Shown here one piece after another: positions 62,373 through 64,000 of a stretch of 64,000 nucleotides of DNA (positions within the stretch are counted from its first letter, which is position 1; every line of letters begins with the position of its first letter). The notes under the pieces are model-generated. The model worked only from the letters and a program-made list of their open reading frames with translations. It did no database searches and was not told where the DNA came from. The position numbers and the translations under genes are program-made. Origin of the DNA: an uncultured Eubacteriales bacterium (GTDB taxonomy: Bacteria; Bacillota; Clostridia; Peptostreptococcales; Anaerovoracaceae); contig CADBJW010000004.1 of the NCBI GenBank assembly GCA_902795135.1, positions 62,001 to 126,000 of the forward strand. Reading direction: 5' to 3'.

Positions 62373-64000
62373 TTAATACTCGTTCAAAAGCTTTTGACAA
62401 AGCAGTTCTTTGTCAAATTCAGGGTCGTGATCCGTTTTAAAATGGATCACGACTTTCTCAGGAAGTTGCCGTGTACCAGTATAGTAAAACCGCATGCTCC
62501 CTTTCTGATTGTTCCGTGCTGTGCAGTTGATCAGCCGAATGGATGGGTTCGAATTGCTTGTAAAACCACAGTCTTTATTGCCTTCGGCGACACAGTTTCT
62601 GACCAGATGCCGTACTCTGACGCCGCTACCGCCAAGCTTGAAGCCGGTTCCGTGGCCTTTTGCCTGAACAAGCCCTTCTTCCTCCGAATACCGATATCCA
62701 TTTAAGGCGCTTTTGCAGGATGTGAGTTTGACTTTGCCAATGGCTCTGTTTTTCGTAAATAAATCGAAGCCATCATCCGAATTCAGGAAGGAAACGCACC
62801 GTATAAACTCGTTTCCCGCGCCTGCCGTTACCTTGCAGGCGAATCCGTCGGCATTGCGTTCTGAATCATCGCAATTCAGACACGACACACAATCCGCGAT
62901 TTTGTTAAAGGATGGCCAATCCTGCCGGTTGGCATTGTTGTCAGGGTGCCGGATCAAGATACCGGTCTCTTTGTGCCGCGATGATAGGCAATGGGTCAGA
63001 CGATTATGGCTGCCGGAAATCTGTATTCCCATTCCATTTGTAACGGTAAGGTTCTTTAGCGCCCAGTAGTCGCCTGTAATTTTCAGCGCATGGTCACTGC
63101 CAGCAAAGTCGATGACCGTGGCCGATGGGTTCTCAGGATCTCCGGTTATAATGCGCATGCTGTCTGCGTGTACATACCGCTCCCCGAGTATCAGATCGGA
63201 TTCCGGGACGTATCTTCCGGGCAGCAGATGGATCGTATCAGCGGAAGAATTGGTGATCGCGGTGGTCAGATCCACAGGATGTTCCCGGTCGCCTGCAGCG
63301 AGAGGATCACCATTCGGTGATGCGTAGAGGACCGATCCGCGATTTGCTGCAGCGGGCTTGAGCATCAGCTCGATGGAACTTTTATCGATGGACAGACTCG
63401 TGTTTCCGGCTGCCAGAAATCCAACGTAGAGATGTTTTTTATCCCGGGCGGTAAACCCTTTCCGGTCCAAAGCAAAGCGGTAGATGTTGCCGCTTTTGGT
63501 AAATGCGGAATGGGAATCGGCGGAATTTCCCATACATTCGGATTCCTGCGCGAGCAAATCCCTGCCTTCCGCATCGGTCATTTCGGCGCGGAACTGTTGT
63601 CCGTCCATTTGGATCCGGATCTTGCATCGGAGAGGTTCGCCGGACACCCGAAGAATATGATCGGGAGACCGGTCTTTCAGACTGACGTTTTGTATGTCGT
63701 CGTGGTCAGTTTCTGTAACACCGCTGCGGATGAATAGGTTTGCATTGCCCAAACAGCCGCCGGCAAGAGCCATGTTTGAGTATGGATAACCGGTGGTCGG
63801 GTCCAAATCCATATTGTCCCGGACAAAAAGTCCGAAGCCTTCCTGAAACACAGGCGCGCCATCCGCCAGAAAACGATCAACGGTGACAAGCGCCCCAAGC
63901 TCAAAATCACAATCTGCAGGCAGAGCTGTGTAGCAGCAGGCAATCATATCATAGCCACAGTCCGCTATTTTGGTTGTCGTGTTTCCACCCTGCAAGATGA
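62373..64000 (-). CDS. PL9-like right-handed beta-helix polysaccharide lyase (5' partial)
   Basis: The frame is open to the right edge; the TTG at 63995 is probably not the start. About 540 residues are visible. The N-terminal ~220 residues look like a beta-sandwich (LamG-like) module. From ~230 on there is a parallel beta-helix: GDREHPVDLTTAI, IHLLPGRYV, ALKITGDYWALKNLTVTNG, and NADGFACKVTAGAGNEFIRCVSFLNSDDGFDLFTK. The last is the hallmark of family PL9 pectate/exopolygalacturonate lyases. PL9 enzymes cleave galacturonate-containing chains by beta-elimination. The gene ends 1 base before the DUF616 start. It could trim a galacturonate-containing polymer made by this cell or a foreign pectin. 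Confidence 0.75.
   Translation of the reverse strand, partial: ILQGGNTTTKIADCGYDMIACCYTALPADCDFELGALVTVDRFLADGAPVFQEGFGLFVRDNMDLDPTTGYPYSNMALAGGCLGNANLFIRSGVTETDHDDIQNVSLKDRSPDHILRVSGEPLRCKIRIQMDGQQFRAEMTDAEGRDLLAQESECMGNSADSHSAFTKSGNIYRFALDRKGFTARDKKHLYVGFLAAGNTSLSIDKSSIELMLKPAAANRGSVLYASPNGDPLAAGDREHPVDLTTAITNSSADTIHLLPGRYVPESDLILGERYVHADSMRIITGDPENPSATVIDFAGSDHALKITGDYWALKNLTVTNGMGIQISGSHNRLTHCLSSRHKETGILIRHPDNNANRQDWPSFNKIADCVSCLNCDDSERNADGFACKVTAGAGNEFIRCVSFLNSDDGFDLFTKNRAIGKVKLTSCKSALNGYRYSEEEGLVQAKGHGTGFKLGGSGVRVRHLVRNCVAEGNKDCGFTSNSNPSIRLINCTARNNQKGSMRFYYTGTRQLPEKVVIHFKTDHDPEFDKELLCQKLLNEY

Overview
The window looks like chromosomal DNA from a strictly anaerobic, low-to-mid GC Firmicute of the Clostridia. 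An amino-acid or amine fermenter of the Eubacteriales 'Family XIII'/Anaerovoracaceae type would fit, but this is inference. The evidence is strong Shine-Dalgarno sites, a T-box leader, a four-domain flavodiiron protein ending in rubredoxin, an NhaC antiporter, a putrescine-type aminotransferase, an FHA-FtsW fusion and a complete F-type ATPase. No insertion sequence, prophage, rRNA or CRISPR array was seen; there is one tRNA.

Layout. 1-4.7 kb: the tail of a membrane-anchored surface protein, then truA, a dCMP deaminase, a WecA/TagO-type phosphosugar transferase and a MATE exporter. 4.9-8.0 kb: a reduced ATP synthase operon (subunits I, a, c, b and a truncated epsilon, with no delta, alpha, gamma or beta), followed by a ureohydrolase-like gene with substituted metal ligands. 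8.2-15.1 kb: a complete second ATP synthase operon (I-a-c-b-delta-alpha-gamma-beta-epsilon). 15.3-18.0 kb: a QueG-like Fe-S protein, tRNA-Arg(CCG), and a heavy-metal P-type ATPase relative without an actuator domain. 18.3-25.4 kb: a putrescine aminotransferase gene with a damaged 3' end, two antitoxin/PIN-toxin pairs, an acyltransferase, scpAB, a lipoprotein phosphoesterase and a GIY-YIG protein. 25.5-31.6 kb: flavodiiron protein, NhaC, a TSCPD protein with endonuclease IV, and a DUF3048 lipoprotein. 31.7-36.4 kb: a class B PBP with an FHA-FtsW/RodA protein, and an AEC transporter.

36.6-48.9 kb is a surface-polysaccharide locus. It holds a UDP-glucuronate epimerase and, on the minus strand, a tightly overlapping operon of UDP-glucose dehydrogenase, a GT-C-like membrane protein, a GT2-GT4 fusion, three GT4 enzymes, a methyltransferase and a Wzt/Wzm ABC exporter. 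49-54.8 kb: lipoate ligase, an internally duplicated unknown protein, an ABC exporter, a split ThrE-type exporter and a lone PTS IIC. 54.9-59.8 kb: T-box-controlled leuACDB. 59.8-64 kb: a membrane-anchored lysozyme-like protein, two more glycan-related transferases and the 3' part of a PL9-like beta-helix lyase.

The most interesting unit is the Fo-plus-epsilon cassette at 4.9-7.1 kb. Its b subunit matches the complete operon's b best in the F1-facing half, and its epsilon matches in the N-terminal domain, while a and c differ strongly. It may supply an alternative membrane rotor/stator to the single F1, or it may be a decaying paralogue. Two sequence-level habits also recur: -10 boxes placed so close to start codons that the mRNAs should be leaderless (four genes), and short tandem duplications at the 3' ends of genes (four genes).
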